Assembly: GCA_934444365.1 (NCBI GenBank)
Contig: CAKSCM010000003.1
Span: forward strand, 124,001 to 188,000
Length of the DNA: 64,000 bases
Source: an uncultured Eubacteriales bacterium
GTDB lineage: Bacteria > Bacillota > Clostridia > Oscillospirales > Acutalibacteraceae
Direction of reading: 5' to 3'
The first letter of the stretch is position 1, and the number at the start of each line of letters is the position of its first letter. A program made the translations under genes and the position numbers. Below, piece after piece: positions 1-10,560 of this stretch. Below the pieces are notes generated by a model. The model was not told the origin of the DNA. It worked only from the letters and a program-made list of their open reading frames with translations, and made no database searches.

Positions 1-2066
1 AGATGCGCTCATCGGGCGATCCGTATATTACCCATCCCGTGGCGGTGGCCTGTATACTTATTGAACTCGGAATGGATACCGAAAGCGTTGTCGCAGGGCT
101 TTTGCACGATGTTGTCGAGGATACCGACGCTACCCTTGAGGATGTCAGAAAGAATTTTTCAAACGATATTGCACTGCTTGTCGACGGGGTTACAAAGCTC
201 GGAAAAATCCCCTTTTGTTCAAGAGAAGAGGAGCAGGCCGAAAATCTTCGCAAAATGCTTATGGCCATGTCGGAGGACATAAGGGTAATAATTATAAAGC
301 TTGCCGACCGGCTCCATAATATGCGCACGATAGACGCGGTTAGAGAGCAAAAAAGGCGCGATAAATCGCTGGAAACATTGGAGGTTTACGCTCCGATAGC
401 TCACAGGCTCGGTATACGGGCGGTAAAGGAGGAGCTTGAGGATTTAGGCATACGTCAGCTCGACCCCATAGCTTACAACGAGATACTCGAAAACCTTTCG
501 TCAAGGAGCTCCGACCGCAACGCATTTTTAAAGGATATTCAGGAGAAGGTCAAAAAACGTCTTATTGATACATGGCCCGATATTTACATCGAGGGCAGGG
601 TAAAGTCCATTCACGGAATATACCGCAAGATGTATATGCAGGGCAAATCGTTTGACGAAATATACGATATTTACGCCGTCAGGATAATTACCCATACGGT
701 TAATGACTGCTATAATATTCTCGGTATAATCCATGATATGTTCACCCCGATTCCGGGGCGGTTCAAGGATTATATTTCTACTCCTAAGCCAAACATGTAC
801 CAGTCGCTGCATACGACGGTGCTCAGCCGCGCCGGAATTCCGTTCGAGGTACAGATACGCACCTGGGATATGCATAAAACGGCGGAATACGGTGTTGCGG
901 CCCACTGGAAATACAAAAGCGGCATAATCAAGGCCTCCAAGGACGACGCGCATTTTGCGTGGATAAGAAAGCTACTCGAATCCCAGAAGGACGCCGACGA
1001 CGTCGGGGAGATAGTCCGCACCATAAAGAGCGATCTGGATCAGGAGGATATTTTTGTAATGTCGCCTAAAGGGGACGTTATAAATCTTCCGAACGGTTCG
1101 ACCGTTATAGATTTTGCCTATGCGATACATTCCGAGGTCGGCAACCGCATGGTCGGCGCCAAGGTCAACGGCCGTATAGTGCCCATTGATTACAAGGTGA
1201 AAACCGGCGAGGTTGTGGAGATACTGACCACAAACCAGCAGGGACACGGACCGAGCCGCGACTGGCTTTCGATAGTACGTACCAGCGAGGCAAAAACCAA
1301 AATAAGGGCGTGGTTCAAAAAGGAGCGGCGTCCCGAGAACATTGCAAGAGGAAAATCATCGCTTGAGCACGAGCTCAGGCGAGATATGATAATTTTCGGC
1401 GACGATAAGCAGCGTGGCGATTTTCTCGAGGCCGTATCCAGAATATATCACTGCAACACGGTGGATGATCTTTATGCGACGATAGGCTACGGCGGACTGC
1501 TTTTAAGCCGTATAATGCCCAGACTTCGCGAGGAATATAACCGTCATTACAAGACCCGGGCACAGCAGGAGATTGAACAGATCACCCTTTCGGACAAGCG
1601 CAAGGTTTCGCGCGAGGGGGTTGTGGTCGCCGGTATTGACGACTGTCTTATACGCTTTTCGCATTGCTGCAATCCGCTGCCGGGCGACGATATAATAGGC
1701 TTTATAACCCGGGGTCACGGCGTTTCGATTCATAAACGCGACTGCACGAATGTCCCGCGCGACATCTCCTCGGCCGAGGAGCCGGAACGCTGGGTAAGGG
1801 CATACTGGGCCAACAGACAGACCGACAGCTTTAATGCGAATCTGTTTATAAAAGCCAATAAAAGGCCGCTGCTTCTGGCCGATATATCGACCCTGCTTGC
1901 CTCCATGCATGTGAATATCCATTCGATAAACGCACGGGAAAACCGTAACCGGGATTACATTATAGTTCTTACCGTTACGACCCAAAGCCTTGATCATTTA
2001 AACGGAATAATTACAAGGCTTTGCGGTATAGACGGCGTTATTTCGGTTGAAAGGACCGGTGTTTAG
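1..2066 (+). CDS. relA: Bifunctional (p)ppGpp synthetase/hydrolase, RelA/SpoT family (5' partial)
   Basis: Makes and hydrolyses the alarmone (p)ppGpp in the stringent response. The frame is open from the window edge, and the first ATG at position 3 lies inside the conserved HD-domain start ([11 protein letters not shown]), so the N-terminus is missing. In visible numbering: HD hydrolase domain about 10-130 with the HDVVEDT motif near 35-41, RelA_SpoT synthetase domain about 190-310, TGS domain from about 349, and a C-terminal ACT domain about 610-687. The HD motif is intact, so hydrolase activity is expected. It ends 5 nt before dtd, a common clostridial neighbour. Family assignment is secure; only the start is unknown. 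Confidence 0.96.
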   Translation, partial: MRSSGDPYITHPVAVACILIELGMDTESVVAGLLHDVVEDTDATLEDVRKNFSNDIALLVDGVTKLGKIPFCSREEEQAENLRKMLMAMSEDIRVIIIKLADRLHNMRTIDAVREQKRRDKSLETLEVYAPIAHRLGIRAVKEELEDLGIRQLDPIAYNEILENLSSRSSDRNAFLKDIQEKVKKRLIDTWPDIYIEGRVKSIHGIYRKMYMQGKSFDEIYDIYAVRIITHTVNDCYNILGIIHDMFTPIPGRFKDYISTPKPNMYQSLHTTVLSRAGIPFEVQIRTWDMHKTAEYGVAAHWKYKSGIIKASKDDAHFAWIRKLLESQKDADDVGEIVRTIKSDLDQEDIFVMSPKGDVINLPNGSTVIDFAYAIHSEVGNRMVGAKVNGRIVPIDYKVKTGEVVEILTTNQQGHGPSRDWLSIVRTSEAKTKIRAWFKKERRPENIARGKSSLEHELRRDMIIFGDDKQRGDFLEAVSRIYHCNTVDDLYATIGYGGLLLSRIMPRLREEYNRHYKTRAQQEIEQITLSDKRKVSREGVVVAGIDDCLIRFSHCCNPLPGDDIIGFITRGHGVSIHKRDCTNVPRDISSAEEPERWVRAYWANRQTDSFNANLFIKANKRPLLLADISTLLASMHVNIHSINARENRNRDYIIVLTVTTQSLDHLNGIITRLCGIDGVISVERTGV

Positions 2067-2071
2067 AAGAT

Positions 2072-2524
2072 ATGAAAGCGGTAGTACAGCGTGTATCCTC
2101 GGCCAAGGTTGAGGTCGAGGAAAAGATTGCGGGGGAAATAGACCGTGGCTTTTTGGTGCTTTTGGGCGTCGAAAACGGCGACACGGGTGATATGTGCGAA
2201 TATCTCGCCAAAAAGGTAAGCGGACTCAGGATATTCGAGGACGAAAACGGTAAAATGAATTTGTCGCTGTCGGACGTCGGCGGAAAAATACTTGCGATTT
2301 CGAATTTTACCCTTTGCGCCGACTGCAAAAAGGGATACAGGCCCTCCTTTGTAAATGCCGCGCCTCCTAAAGAGGCAAACGGGCTTTACGAGTATTTTTG
2401 CGAATGCTGCCGCGAGCACGGAATAGCCGTCGAAACCGGAATATTCAGAGCCGATATGAAGGTCAGTCTTTTAAACGACGGACCGGTGACTATTATTCTT
2501 GATACAAAGGAGCTAAGGGGTTAA
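2072..2524 (+). CDS. dtd: D-aminoacyl-tRNA deacylase
   Basis: Removes D-amino acids mischarged on tRNA. The 150 residues match the usual family length. The C-terminal GPVT motif is at about 137-140. The other active-site motif, normally SQFTL, reads SNFTL at 77-81, a conservative Q-to-N change. It starts 5 nt after the relA stop, so the two are probably co-transcribed. Confidence 0.95.
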   Translation: MKAVVQRVSSAKVEVEEKIAGEIDRGFLVLLGVENGDTGDMCEYLAKKVSGLRIFEDENGKMNLSLSDVGGKILAISNFTLCADCKKGYRPSFVNAAPPKEANGLYEYFCECCREHGIAVETGIFRADMKVSLLNDGPVTIILDTKELRG

Positions 2525-2631
2525 GGCATAGGGCTTTTGTGTTTTGTGCTTTGTGTCGTACCGGCGGGTGAATTTTATCCGCTAAAGAAGATTATTTTGT
2601 TGCCCGGAACGACCGCCCCGTTCAAACGAAA

Positions 2632-3276
2632 ATGAAGGTAGAAAGCTTTGCGTGCGGAAATTATCTTGCCAACGGCTACATTTTAACCGATGAGGATACC
2701 GGAAAAAGCATTATGATCGACGCTCCGTTTGAGGCCGAACGGCTGATTAAACGTGTGGCCGAAATAAAGTACGATATGCAGATGATCTTAATTACCCATC
2801 GGCATATAGATCACCTTGCGGCGGCGGCCCGCTGTAAGGCGCTTACCTTGGCCGATGTCTATATTCATCGGCTTGACGAATGCGGACTTTACAGCGTTCA
2901 CGATTCGCTGGCATCCGCTCTTAATATGTGCAGGGACAGCTTCAGTCCCATAAGGGCCGACTTGTGTTTTGAGGAGGAAGAGACCGTTATTCCCTTCGGA
3001 AGTCACGATATACGCGTTTTGCATACGCCGGGACACACCTCGGGCGGCGTTTGTTATATTATTGACGATATGCTTTTTTCGGGCGATACCCTTTTTAAAG
3101 AGAGCGTCGGCAGAACCGATTTTCCGTCGGGAAATTCGGATGAGCTTAAAACGTCGCTGCAAAGACTCTATCTTTTAAAGGGCGATTATAAGGTTTTTCC
3201 GGGGCATGGCGACACCACTACCCTGAGTTACGAAAGAGAAAACAACCCCTACATTAAAGAGGCAATTATACTATGA
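2632..3276 (+). CDS. MBL-fold metallohydrolase (glyoxalase II-like)
   Basis: A soluble zinc hydrolase of 214 residues in the metallo-beta-lactamase/glyoxalase II superfamily. The metal-binding HxHxDH signature is complete (H56, H58, D60, H61), followed by the HTPGH, SGDTLF and FPGHGD motifs. The substrate cannot be told from sequence; YcbL-like or hydroxyacylglutathione-hydrolase-like members are the nearest idea. It overlaps the start of hemZ by 4 nt (ATGA), indicating translational coupling. A 107-nt gap without a gene separates it from dtd. Confidence 0.9.
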   Translation: MKVESFACGNYLANGYILTDEDTGKSIMIDAPFEAERLIKRVAEIKYDMQMILITHRHIDHLAAAARCKALTLADVYIHRLDECGLYSVHDSLASALNMCRDSFSPIRADLCFEEEETVIPFGSHDIRVLHTPGHTSGGVCYIIDDMLFSGDTLFKESVGRTDFPSGNSDELKTSLQRLYLLKGDYKVFPGHGDTTTLSYERENNPYIKEAIIL

Positions 3277-4769
3277 AGCTTTTTGCGGATAAACAGCTGC
3301 AATACGAATGTGAAAATATAATAAGGCTTTTTATTCCCGAGGCCGGTATTGTAAAATGCGATACAGGCGAGTTTGGAGAGTCCACCTTAGATGACGATTA
3401 CGTTTTTGTCGGTATAGATCCGGCCGCCAAAGACGCCGAAAAGGCTTTTTCCGAGGTAAAAGTCAAAGTCTGTCTTGACGGGAAATATTATTCGAGGAGT
3501 GTTTCGTCCGACGAAAGCTTCGGCGATGCACCCGAAGAAATAGCGGCTGCGACCCTTATTTATGAGATTTTTTCGGAGGCTTTCGGCTTTGCTCCGCGCT
3601 GGGGAATACTCACGGGAGTACGACCGGCAAAGCTTTTTGCGCGTAAAACGGAGGAGCTCGGCAGCGAAAAAGCCGCGGCGGAGTATTTTTCGAAGGTGCT
3701 TTTGGTTTCAAAGGAAAAAACAGCCCTTGCGGCCGATACCGTATCTTCGCAGGACAAAGCTGCCGGGTATTCGTCTCCGGACAGCTACAGTCTTTATGTT
3801 TCGATACCGTTTTGTCCGTCAAGGTGCAGCTATTGCTCCTTTGTTTCCCATTCGGTGGAGAAAACCGCCGCTATGGTCGAGCCGTATGTCGGGCTGCTTA
3901 TAAAGGAGCTTGAAAAAACGGCCGAGATTGCGCGAGAGAATTCCTTAAAGCTTAAAACGATTTATTTCGGAGGGGGAACTCCGACCCAACTCAGCGCCGA
4001 CCAGCTTGACCGGCTGCTTTGTGCGGTTGAGGAAAATTTTGAGCTTTCGGGTCTGCTTGAATACACCGTCGAGGCCGGCCGTCCCGATACCGTAACGGCG
4101 GAAAAGCTCGAGGCACTTAAAAAGCATTCGGTTACGAGAATAAGTATTAATCCCCAGACAATGCACAACAGCGTGCTCGAAAAAATCGGCCGTAGGCATA
4201 CGAGCGAGAATATGCTCGACGCCTTTTATCTTGCAAGGAAATGCGGCTTTGATAACATAAATACCGATCTTATCGCCGGGCTTCCCCATGATGACGTAAA
4301 GGGCTTTTGTTCGTCGCTTGATAAAATAATCGAGCTTGCTCCCGAGAATATTACGGTGCATACACTGTCGCTTAAACGTTCTTCAAGACTTGTAACCTCA
4401 AATGCGGCCGAATATAAGGCGCTTAGCACATCGGTAAACGAAATGCTCGGGTATGCCGCAAGCAGGCTTTATAAGGCCGGATATTCGCCCTATTATCTTT
4501 ATCGGCAGAGCAAGACGGTAGGTAACATGGAAAACGTAGGCTGGAGCAAAGAGGGCTTTGACTGCCTTTATAACATATACATGATGAACGAGCTGCATAC
4601 GGTTTTATCGGCCGGAGCAGGTGCGGTAACGCGGCTTAAGGCGCCGCATTCTTCCGAAATAGAACGAATATTCAACTTTAAATATCCGTATGAATACATA
4701 TCGCGTTTTGACGAAATTATTGAAAGAAAGCAAGGAGTGACAGCCTTTTATGAAAAATATGGGATTTAA
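3273..4769 (+). CDS. hemZ: Coproporphyrinogen III oxidase-like radical SAM protein HemZ
   Basis: A radical SAM enzyme of the HemN/HemZ group, 498 residues. An N-terminal extension of about 170 residues, typical of HemZ, precedes the cluster-binding CxxxCxxC motif (CPSRCSYC, about 180-187); the GGGTPTQL motif follows. Its place after relA-dtd-MBL is the conserved clostridial order. True coproporphyrinogen dehydrogenase activity is uncertain for HemZ proteins, and no other haem biosynthesis gene is seen in this window. Confidence 0.88.
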   Translation: MKLFADKQLQYECENIIRLFIPEAGIVKCDTGEFGESTLDDDYVFVGIDPAAKDAEKAFSEVKVKVCLDGKYYSRSVSSDESFGDAPEEIAAATLIYEIFSEAFGFAPRWGILTGVRPAKLFARKTEELGSEKAAAEYFSKVLLVSKEKTALAADTVSSQDKAAGYSSPDSYSLYVSIPFCPSRCSYCSFVSHSVEKTAAMVEPYVGLLIKELEKTAEIARENSLKLKTIYFGGGTPTQLSADQLDRLLCAVEENFELSGLLEYTVEAGRPDTVTAEKLEALKKHSVTRISINPQTMHNSVLEKIGRRHTSENMLDAFYLARKCGFDNINTDLIAGLPHDDVKGFCSSLDKIIELAPENITVHTLSLKRSSRLVTSNAAEYKALSTSVNEMLGYAASRLYKAGYSPYYLYRQSKTVGNMENVGWSKEGFDCLYNIYMMNELHTVLSAGAGAVTRLKAPHSSEIERIFNFKYPYEYISRFDEIIERKQGVTAFYEKYGI

Positions 4770-5706
4770 CACGGTGCATGAGCTTGGCATGATAAACCGT
4801 CTTGCAAAGGATGATCCGCTCGGGTTTATCGCAAGGTGCGAAGAGGATTACGCAAAAACCGTAAAGAAGGTGTCTGATGAGTTTACAAAATACGGCGGAC
4901 GCACCGTTGCGCTGCTTTCGGGACCTTCGGGATCGGGCAAGACCACCTCGGCGAATAAAATAGCGGCCGAGCTTGAAAAGACCGGCAAGCAGGCTATTAC
5001 AATATCGCTTGACAATTTTTATCGCGGACGTGATGATGCACCGCTTTTGCCCAACGGCAGTCGTGATTACGAAAGTATATATGCCCTCAATATTACGGCT
5101 TTGCAGGAATGTCTTTCGGATATTATGATAACGGGCAGTTGTATGATGCCGGAATTTGATTTTTCTGTCGGAGCTCCGAAAAAAGAGAGAATAAACGTGA
5201 CCTTAAAGGACGAGGGTGTGCTGATTCTTGAGGGAATACATGCGCTCAATCCCATGCTGGTTGGCGCCCTTGAGGAGATACAGGGTATAAATATATTAAA
5301 GCTTTATGTAAGCATAGGCGAGGGGATAACCGACGGCGATAAAACGGTTGTAACTCCGCGCGAATTAAGGCTCATGCGGCGAATGACAAGGGATTTCAGC
5401 CATCGTGCTTCGAGTCCTCAAAACACACTTCACCTTTGGACCAACGTTGTAGCCGGCGAGGATAAATATATAGCGCCTTATATGGGGACGGCCGATCTTA
5501 ATATCAACACGCTGCATCCGTACGAGCCGTGCGTGTTTGCGGAAAACACCCTGCCGCTGCTTGAAAAGGTAAATAAGAGTGACGAAAATTACGAGACGGC
5601 CATGCATCTTCTCGATTTTTTGAGGAGGATAACGCCGATATCCGAGGATAATATCCCCGAAACGTCGCTGCTTAATGAGTTTATTGTAATAGAAAGCCGG
5701 CTTTGA
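4750..5706 (+). CDS. Uridine kinase-like P-loop nucleoside kinase
   Basis: A phosphoribulokinase/uridine kinase family ATPase, 318 residues. The P-loop GPSGSGKT is at 58-65, followed by a SLDNFYRGR motif and an ILEGIHALN strand typical of uridine-kinase-type enzymes. Many clostridial relatives are about 550 residues and carry an N-terminal TGS-like region; this copy has only about 50 residues before the P-loop. It overlaps the hemZ end by 20 nt. Uridine phosphorylation is inferred from the family and not certain. Confidence 0.82.
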   Translation: MKNMGFNTVHELGMINRLAKDDPLGFIARCEEDYAKTVKKVSDEFTKYGGRTVALLSGPSGSGKTTSANKIAAELEKTGKQAITISLDNFYRGRDDAPLLPNGSRDYESIYALNITALQECLSDIMITGSCMMPEFDFSVGAPKKERINVTLKDEGVLILEGIHALNPMLVGALEEIQGINILKLYVSIGEGITDGDKTVVTPRELRLMRRMTRDFSHRASSPQNTLHLWTNVVAGEDKYIAPYMGTADLNINTLHPYEPCVFAENTLPLLEKVNKSDENYETAMHLLDFLRRITPISEDNIPETSLLNEFIVIESRL

Positions 5707-5732
5707 TCCGGAAAAAGGAGAAAAATAAAGCT

Positions 5733-6911
5733 ATGGATTACATTTTTTCCGAAAACGTCAAGAATCTTAAGGCATCGGCCATACGTGAAATTTTAAAGTT
5801 TTCGTCCCTGCCGGGGTTTATTTCCTTTGCGGCGGGAAATCCGTCGCAGGAGGCATTCCCCTGTGAGGCGGTCGCAAAAATTACGGCCGATATAATGCAA
5901 AACGATCCGATAACGGCTTTGCAGTATTCGGTAACCGAGGGCTATACTCCGCTTAGGAACTATTTAAAAAAGTATTGTAAGGAAAAATACGGTATAGGCT
6001 TAAATGACGACGGGATACTTATAACATCGGGCGCTCAGCAGGTTATGGATCTGGCTGCAAAGTCGCTTTGCAACGTGGGCGACACCGTAATAACCGAGGA
6101 TCCGTCCTTTATAGGTACCCTTAATTGCTTCCGTTCTTACGGGCTAAAGCTCAAAGGGGTCCCGGTGGAGTCGGACGGAATGAATATGCAGGCCCTTGAA
6201 CAGGCTTTAAAGGAAAATAAAAACGCAAGGTTTATATATACCATTCCGAATTTCCAGAATCCCTCGGGCGCTACCATGTCGCTCGAAAAGCGGAAAACGC
6301 TTTATTCGCTCGCGAAAAAGTATTCGGTTATTGTGATCGAGGACAATCCGTACGGCGACTTGCGCTTTGAGGGAGAGGACATTCCGGCGATAAAAACCCT
6401 TGATGCCGACGGAATAGTTATATATGCCGGGTCTTTTTCGAAGGTGCTTTCCCCCGGAATGAGGGTCGGCTACGCCATAGCGCCGGACGAAATACTTGGG
6501 AAAATGACCGTGTGCAAGCAGACACAGGACGTTCACACCAACATACTCGCCCAGATGATAGCCTACCGGTTTATGACCGAATATGATTTTGAGGCACATC
6601 TTGCACATCTCCGCGAAATCTACCGCAAAAAATCCTCCTTTATGCTAGGGTTTATCGATACCATGCTGAAGGAAAAGGGTGTTACACGTTTTCCGGTTCA
6701 CGGCGGACTGTTTGTCTGGTGCGCTCTTGAAGAGGGAATCGATATGGAGGCCTTTTGCAAAAAAGCAGCCGAAAATAAGGTCGGAGTGGTCCCGGGAAGC
6801 GCATTTCTGACCGATCCGTCGGCAAAGTGTCAGAGCTTCAGGCTCAATTACTCCACCCCGAGCGATGAGGAAATAGAAAAAGGCATGAAGATACTTTATG
6901 ATCTTTTGTAA
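5733..6911 (+). CDS. PLP-dependent aminotransferase (class I/II, 2-aminoadipate/LysN-like)
   Basis: A fold-type I aminotransferase of 392 residues. The PLP lysine lies in the SFSKVLSPG motif at about residue 237, and the IEDNPYGDLRF motif precedes it. The frame is open from 5703, but ATG 5733 is preferred because AAAGGAG (5714-5720) sits at good distance and the protein then begins in the usual family position. There is no GntR DNA-binding domain, so it is an enzyme and not a MocR regulator. Substrate (aromatic amino acids, aminoadipate or others) is unresolved. Confidence 0.88.
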   Translation: MDYIFSENVKNLKASAIREILKFSSLPGFISFAAGNPSQEAFPCEAVAKITADIMQNDPITALQYSVTEGYTPLRNYLKKYCKEKYGIGLNDDGILITSGAQQVMDLAAKSLCNVGDTVITEDPSFIGTLNCFRSYGLKLKGVPVESDGMNMQALEQALKENKNARFIYTIPNFQNPSGATMSLEKRKTLYSLAKKYSVIVIEDNPYGDLRFEGEDIPAIKTLDADGIVIYAGSFSKVLSPGMRVGYAIAPDEILGKMTVCKQTQDVHTNILAQMIAYRFMTEYDFEAHLAHLREIYRKKSSFMLGFIDTMLKEKGVTRFPVHGGLFVWCALEEGIDMEAFCKKAAENKVGVVPGSAFLTDPSAKCQSFRLNYSTPSDEEIEKGMKILYDLL

Positions 6912-6936
6912 AGAGTAAAAAGAGGAGAATTTAATT

Positions 6937-7932
6937 ATGGAAAACGCGAAAAAACGGGTATTCAGCGCCATACAGCCGAGCGGTCAGCTTACCCTCGGCA
7001 ACTATCTCGGCGCACTTAAAAGCTGGGTGGAAATCCAGAATGAATATGACTGCATTTATTCGGTAGCCGATCTTCATGCCATTACGGTAAGACAGGAGCC
7101 GGCCGAATTCCGCCGCCGTATACTCGAAACTTATGCAATACTGCTTGCCGTCGGGGTCGATCCCGAAAAAAGCCTTGTGTTTATACAGTCGCACGTTCCG
7201 GCCCACAGCCAGCTCGCCTGGATACTTGATTGCTTTTCTCAGTTCGGCGAGTTTTCCCGTATGACCCAGTTTAAGGATAAGGCAGCAAGGCATGCCGATA
7301 ACATAAATGTCGGACTTTTCAGCTATCCTGCCTTAATGGCGGCCGATATACTGCTTTATCAGGCGGATTTTGTGCCGGTCGGCAACGATCAGAAGCAGCA
7401 TCTTGAAATAACCCGTACAATTGCCGAGCGTTTTAACAATGCCTATTCGCCGACCTTTACGGTGCCCGAGCCGATGATCCCGAAGGTGTGCGCAAGGGTG
7501 ATGTCCCTGCAGGATCCGCAAAGCAAGATGTCAAAATCCGACTCGAATCCCAATGCATTTATTGCCCTGCTCGATACCCCCGACGATATAATAAGAAAAT
7601 TCAAGCGCGCCGTTACCGACAGCGATACAAGGGTGTGCGTCGGCGAGGGAAAGGACGGCGTCAACAATCTTATAGCCATTTACAGCGCCGTTACGGGATA
7701 TTCCGCTGAGGAGATCGAAAACCGCTTTGAGGGCAAGGGCTACGGCGAATTTAAACTTGCGGTAGGCGAGGCAGTGGCCGAGCATTTGCGCCCGGTGAGA
7801 GAAAAATTCGAATACTTAATGGACAATAAGGACAGCCTTGAAGCGCTTTACCGCGAAGCCGCAACGCGCGCCGAAGGTATAGCCGTAAAGACCCTTTCAA
7901 AGGTTATGAGAAAAATGGGATATATCCGCTGA
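6937..7932 (+). CDS. trpS: Tryptophanyl-tRNA synthetase
   Basis: Charges tRNA-Trp. The 331 residues match the bacterial enzyme. The class I HIGH-type motif is TLGNYLGA at 19-26 and the KMSKS loop is exact at about 197-201. A GAGGAG-type ribosome site precedes the ATG by several bases. Only 25 nt separate it from the aminotransferase, so there is no room for a T-box leader here and it is probably read through from upstream. Confidence 0.97.
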   Translation: MENAKKRVFSAIQPSGQLTLGNYLGALKSWVEIQNEYDCIYSVADLHAITVRQEPAEFRRRILETYAILLAVGVDPEKSLVFIQSHVPAHSQLAWILDCFSQFGEFSRMTQFKDKAARHADNINVGLFSYPALMAADILLYQADFVPVGNDQKQHLEITRTIAERFNNAYSPTFTVPEPMIPKVCARVMSLQDPQSKMSKSDSNPNAFIALLDTPDDIIRKFKRAVTDSDTRVCVGEGKDGVNNLIAIYSAVTGYSAEEIENRFEGKGYGEFKLAVGEAVAEHLRPVREKFEYLMDNKDSLEALYREAATRAEGIAVKTLSKVMRKMGYIR

Positions 7933-8034
7933 AAAGGCTTTGCGGACGCAAAAAAACAAGACGGGTGTTGTCTGTTAACCGGATGAAACGCTTTAAATTT
8001 ACAGGACAGCATTAAGACTGGAGTGATATATACG

Positions 8035-8955
8035 GTGGACTATACCGAAATTGTAATATCTACCGATGTTAAAAATCTCGATGCAGCCGAGGCAATAGCG
8101 AATATGACGGTGCCCTACGGTATTTACATTGAGGATTACAGTAATTTAGAGGATGATGTGCATACTATAGCGCATATCGATCTTATTGACGAAGAGCTGC
8201 TTTTAAAGGACCGTTCAAAGGGGCTTATTCATATTTATATAGATCCCGAGCAAAATCCCGGCGAGGCGGTGTCGTTTTTGCGCGAGAGGCTCTCCTTTAG
8301 CGGCATTGATTATGATATCGACTGCAAGGTGTGCAAGGAGTCTGACTGGGCTAACAACTGGCGCAAGTATTATAAGCCTATTAAAATAGGTAAGCGGCTT
8401 CTTGTTTGTCCGGCATGGATAAAGGACGAAAACGAGGACGACAGAAAGGTGCTGCTTTTAGAGCCCGGCATGGCTTTTGGTACGGGAGCGCACGAGACCA
8501 CCCGGCTTTGCCTTTCGCTTGCCGACAGGTTTGTAAAGGGAAACGAGGAAGTGCTCGACGTCGGGTGCGGCAGCGGAATACTTTCGGTAGCGGCCCTTAT
8601 TCTCGGCGCCGGACATGCCGACGCCGTAGACATCGATCCGCTCGCCGTTAAAACGGCCGATGAAAATGCGTACGATAACGGTGTAAGCGAGCGGTTTTGC
8701 GCTGTGTGCGGCGATCTTACCGATAAAATAAGCGGCAAGTACGACATTGTTTTCGCTAATATCGTCGCCGATGCGATAATACGGCTGAACGTTAATATAT
8801 CCGACTTTATGAAAAAAGGCGCAAGGTATATAATGAGCGGCATTATCGACACCAGAGAGGACGAGGTCATCGCCTCGCTGCCCGAGTGCTTCGAGGTGCT
8901 TTGTATAGAAAGAGAAAACGGTTGGTCGGCCGTTTGTGCCGAGTATAAAGGGTAG
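8035..8955 (+). CDS. prmA: Ribosomal protein L11 methyltransferase
   Basis: SAM-dependent methylation of ribosomal protein L11. The SAM-binding GCGSG motif is at about 175-179 and a NIVADAI motif follows. The frame reaches GTG 8023, but GTG 8035 gives the family-typical start MDYTEI and is spaced about 11 nt from GGAG at 8020-8023, so it is preferred (306 residues). In many Firmicutes prmA follows dnaJ; here it sits 16 kb away from that operon, between trpS and another methyltransferase. Confidence 0.93.
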   Translation: MDYTEIVISTDVKNLDAAEAIANMTVPYGIYIEDYSNLEDDVHTIAHIDLIDEELLLKDRSKGLIHIYIDPEQNPGEAVSFLRERLSFSGIDYDIDCKVCKESDWANNWRKYYKPIKIGKRLLVCPAWIKDENEDDRKVLLLEPGMAFGTGAHETTRLCLSLADRFVKGNEEVLDVGCGSGILSVAALILGAGHADAVDIDPLAVKTADENAYDNGVSERFCAVCGDLTDKISGKYDIVFANIVADAIIRLNVNISDFMKKGARYIMSGIIDTREDEVIASLPECFEVLCIERENGWSAVCAEYKG

Positions 8956-8962
8956 ACCTTAG

Positions 8963-9691
8963 GTGAAAAAGTATCATTTAAAAAACGGGATATATGTTTT
9001 CAGCGACGGGGCGCATAATTTCGGGACCGACGCCGTGCTCCTTGCCGATTTCGCTGCTCCGAAAAGTAGGGACAGGCTGGTCGATCTCGGAACCGGGTGC
9101 GGAATAATACCGCTTATACTAAGGGCGAGGGGACACGTCGGGAGGAGCGTCGGGGTGGACATTTCCGAAAAAGCCATAGAGCTTTGCGGATTCGCCAACG
9201 CAACAAACGGGGAAAACTCCGCCGTCGAATTTATAAACGCCGATTTAAAGGCGCTTAAAGGGATTTTGCCCTTCGGCGAGTTTGATGTTGTTACCATGAA
9301 TCCGCCCTACAAGGCGGCGAACGACGGGGTCGTGTCGGAGGATAAAGAGAAATCCGGCGCCAATCACGAGGTTTTTTGTACCTTTGAGGATATTTGCAAT
9401 GCCGCCGCAAAGCTTTTACGTTTCGGCGGTCGGTTTTGTATTTGTCAGCGGCCGGCAAGGCTTTGCGAGCTAATGCTTTGTATGAAAAACGCCCGTATCG
9501 AGCCTAAAAAAATGCGGCTTGTCCAGCAGCGGAAAAGCGCCGATGCCTCCCTTGTTCTTCTTGAGGGTAGATTCGGGGCGAATCCCGGGATGACCGTCCT
9601 TAAAACCCTTTTTATCGAAAACGACGAGGGCGGACAGTCGGCCGAAATGGACGAAATTCTGAAAAAGAGCTATCAGGCACAGGAGGGCTAA
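8963..9691 (+). CDS. tRNA1(Val) A37 N6-methyltransferase-like protein (TrmN6/YfiC family)
   Basis: A class I SAM methyltransferase of 242 residues starting at GTG 8963. The SAM motif DLGTGCGIIPL is near residue 40, and the N6-adenine/amide methylase motif NPPY is at 113-116. It lies 7 nt after prmA and 4 nt before rsmI, a clostridial arrangement of RNA/protein modification genes. The family modifies tRNA A37; the exact target here is inferred. Confidence 0.87.
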   Translation: MKKYHLKNGIYVFSDGAHNFGTDAVLLADFAAPKSRDRLVDLGTGCGIIPLILRARGHVGRSVGVDISEKAIELCGFANATNGENSAVEFINADLKALKGILPFGEFDVVTMNPPYKAANDGVVSEDKEKSGANHEVFCTFEDICNAAAKLLRFGGRFCICQRPARLCELMLCMKNARIEPKKMRLVQQRKSADASLVLLEGRFGANPGMTVLKTLFIENDEGGQSAEMDEILKKSYQAQEG

Positions 9692-9695
9692 AAAA

Positions 9696-10544
9696 ATGAG
9701 CGGAAGGCTTTACGTTGTAGGAACGCCAATCGGCAATCTGGGCGATATTTCTCCGCGCGCGCTCGACGTGCTGTCATCGGTCGATTTTATAGCCGCCGAG
9801 GATACCCGCGTCACCCTGAGATTGCTTAATCATTTTGGAATTAAAAAACAGCTTATAAGCTATTTTGAGCATAATAAACTTGAAAAGGGCGATATAATTG
9901 TATCAAGGCTTATTTCCGGAGAAAGCTGTGCAATTGTAACCGATGCCGGAATGCCGGTTATATCCGATCCCGGGGAGAATCTGGTTCGCCGGTGCAGACT
10001 TAGCGGAATAGATATCGAGTCGGTTCCCGGACCGAGCGCCCTTGTAACGGCGCTTGCGATTTCCGGCGTTACAGGCGGAAGATTTTGCTTTGAGGGCTTT
10101 TTGAGCGTTAATAAAAGGTCGCGAAACGAGCACCTTGATTTTCTGAAAAACGAACGGCGTACTATGATTTTTTATGAGGCGCCGCACAAGCTCAAAAACA
10201 CCCTTAAGGATTTTTACGAGGTATTCGGCGGCGATCGTGAGATATCGGTTTGCAGGGAATTGACCAAAATTCACGAGCAGGTTATTCTTACGACCATCTC
10301 GAAGGCGGTCGAAATGTATAACGAAACGCCGCCGAAGGGTGAGTTTGTGTTGGTTGTAAAGGGTGCCGATGCGCCGCCTGAGGAAGATGAGACCGATTTT
10401 ACGTTGGAGGACGCGGTTTCCATCGCCTTGGAAAAGGCGGAGGGCGGACTTTCGGCTTCGGCCGCCGCGAAGTTTGCGTCCCAAATTACAGGATTTAAGA
10501 AAAACGATATTTATTCTGCCATGTGCGGAAAGAAAAGTATTTAA
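9696..10544 (+). CDS. rsmI: 16S rRNA 2'-O-ribose C1402 methyltransferase
   Basis: The tetrapyrrole-methylase-fold enzyme that methylates C1402 of 16S rRNA. The N-terminal signature GTPIGNLGD and the AEDTR motif are clear, and a VTDAGMPVISDPG segment matches the family. Its 282 residues are normal length. It begins 4 nt after the N6-methyltransferase stop. Confidence 0.96.
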   Translation: MSGRLYVVGTPIGNLGDISPRALDVLSSVDFIAAEDTRVTLRLLNHFGIKKQLISYFEHNKLEKGDIIVSRLISGESCAIVTDAGMPVISDPGENLVRRCRLSGIDIESVPGPSALVTALAISGVTGGRFCFEGFLSVNKRSRNEHLDFLKNERRTMIFYEAPHKLKNTLKDFYEVFGGDREISVCRELTKIHEQVILTTISKAVEMYNETPPKGEFVLVVKGADAPPEEDETDFTLEDAVSIALEKAEGGLSASAAAKFASQITGFKKNDIYSAMCGKKSI

Positions 10545-10560
10545 TAAAAGGGAGACGGTT

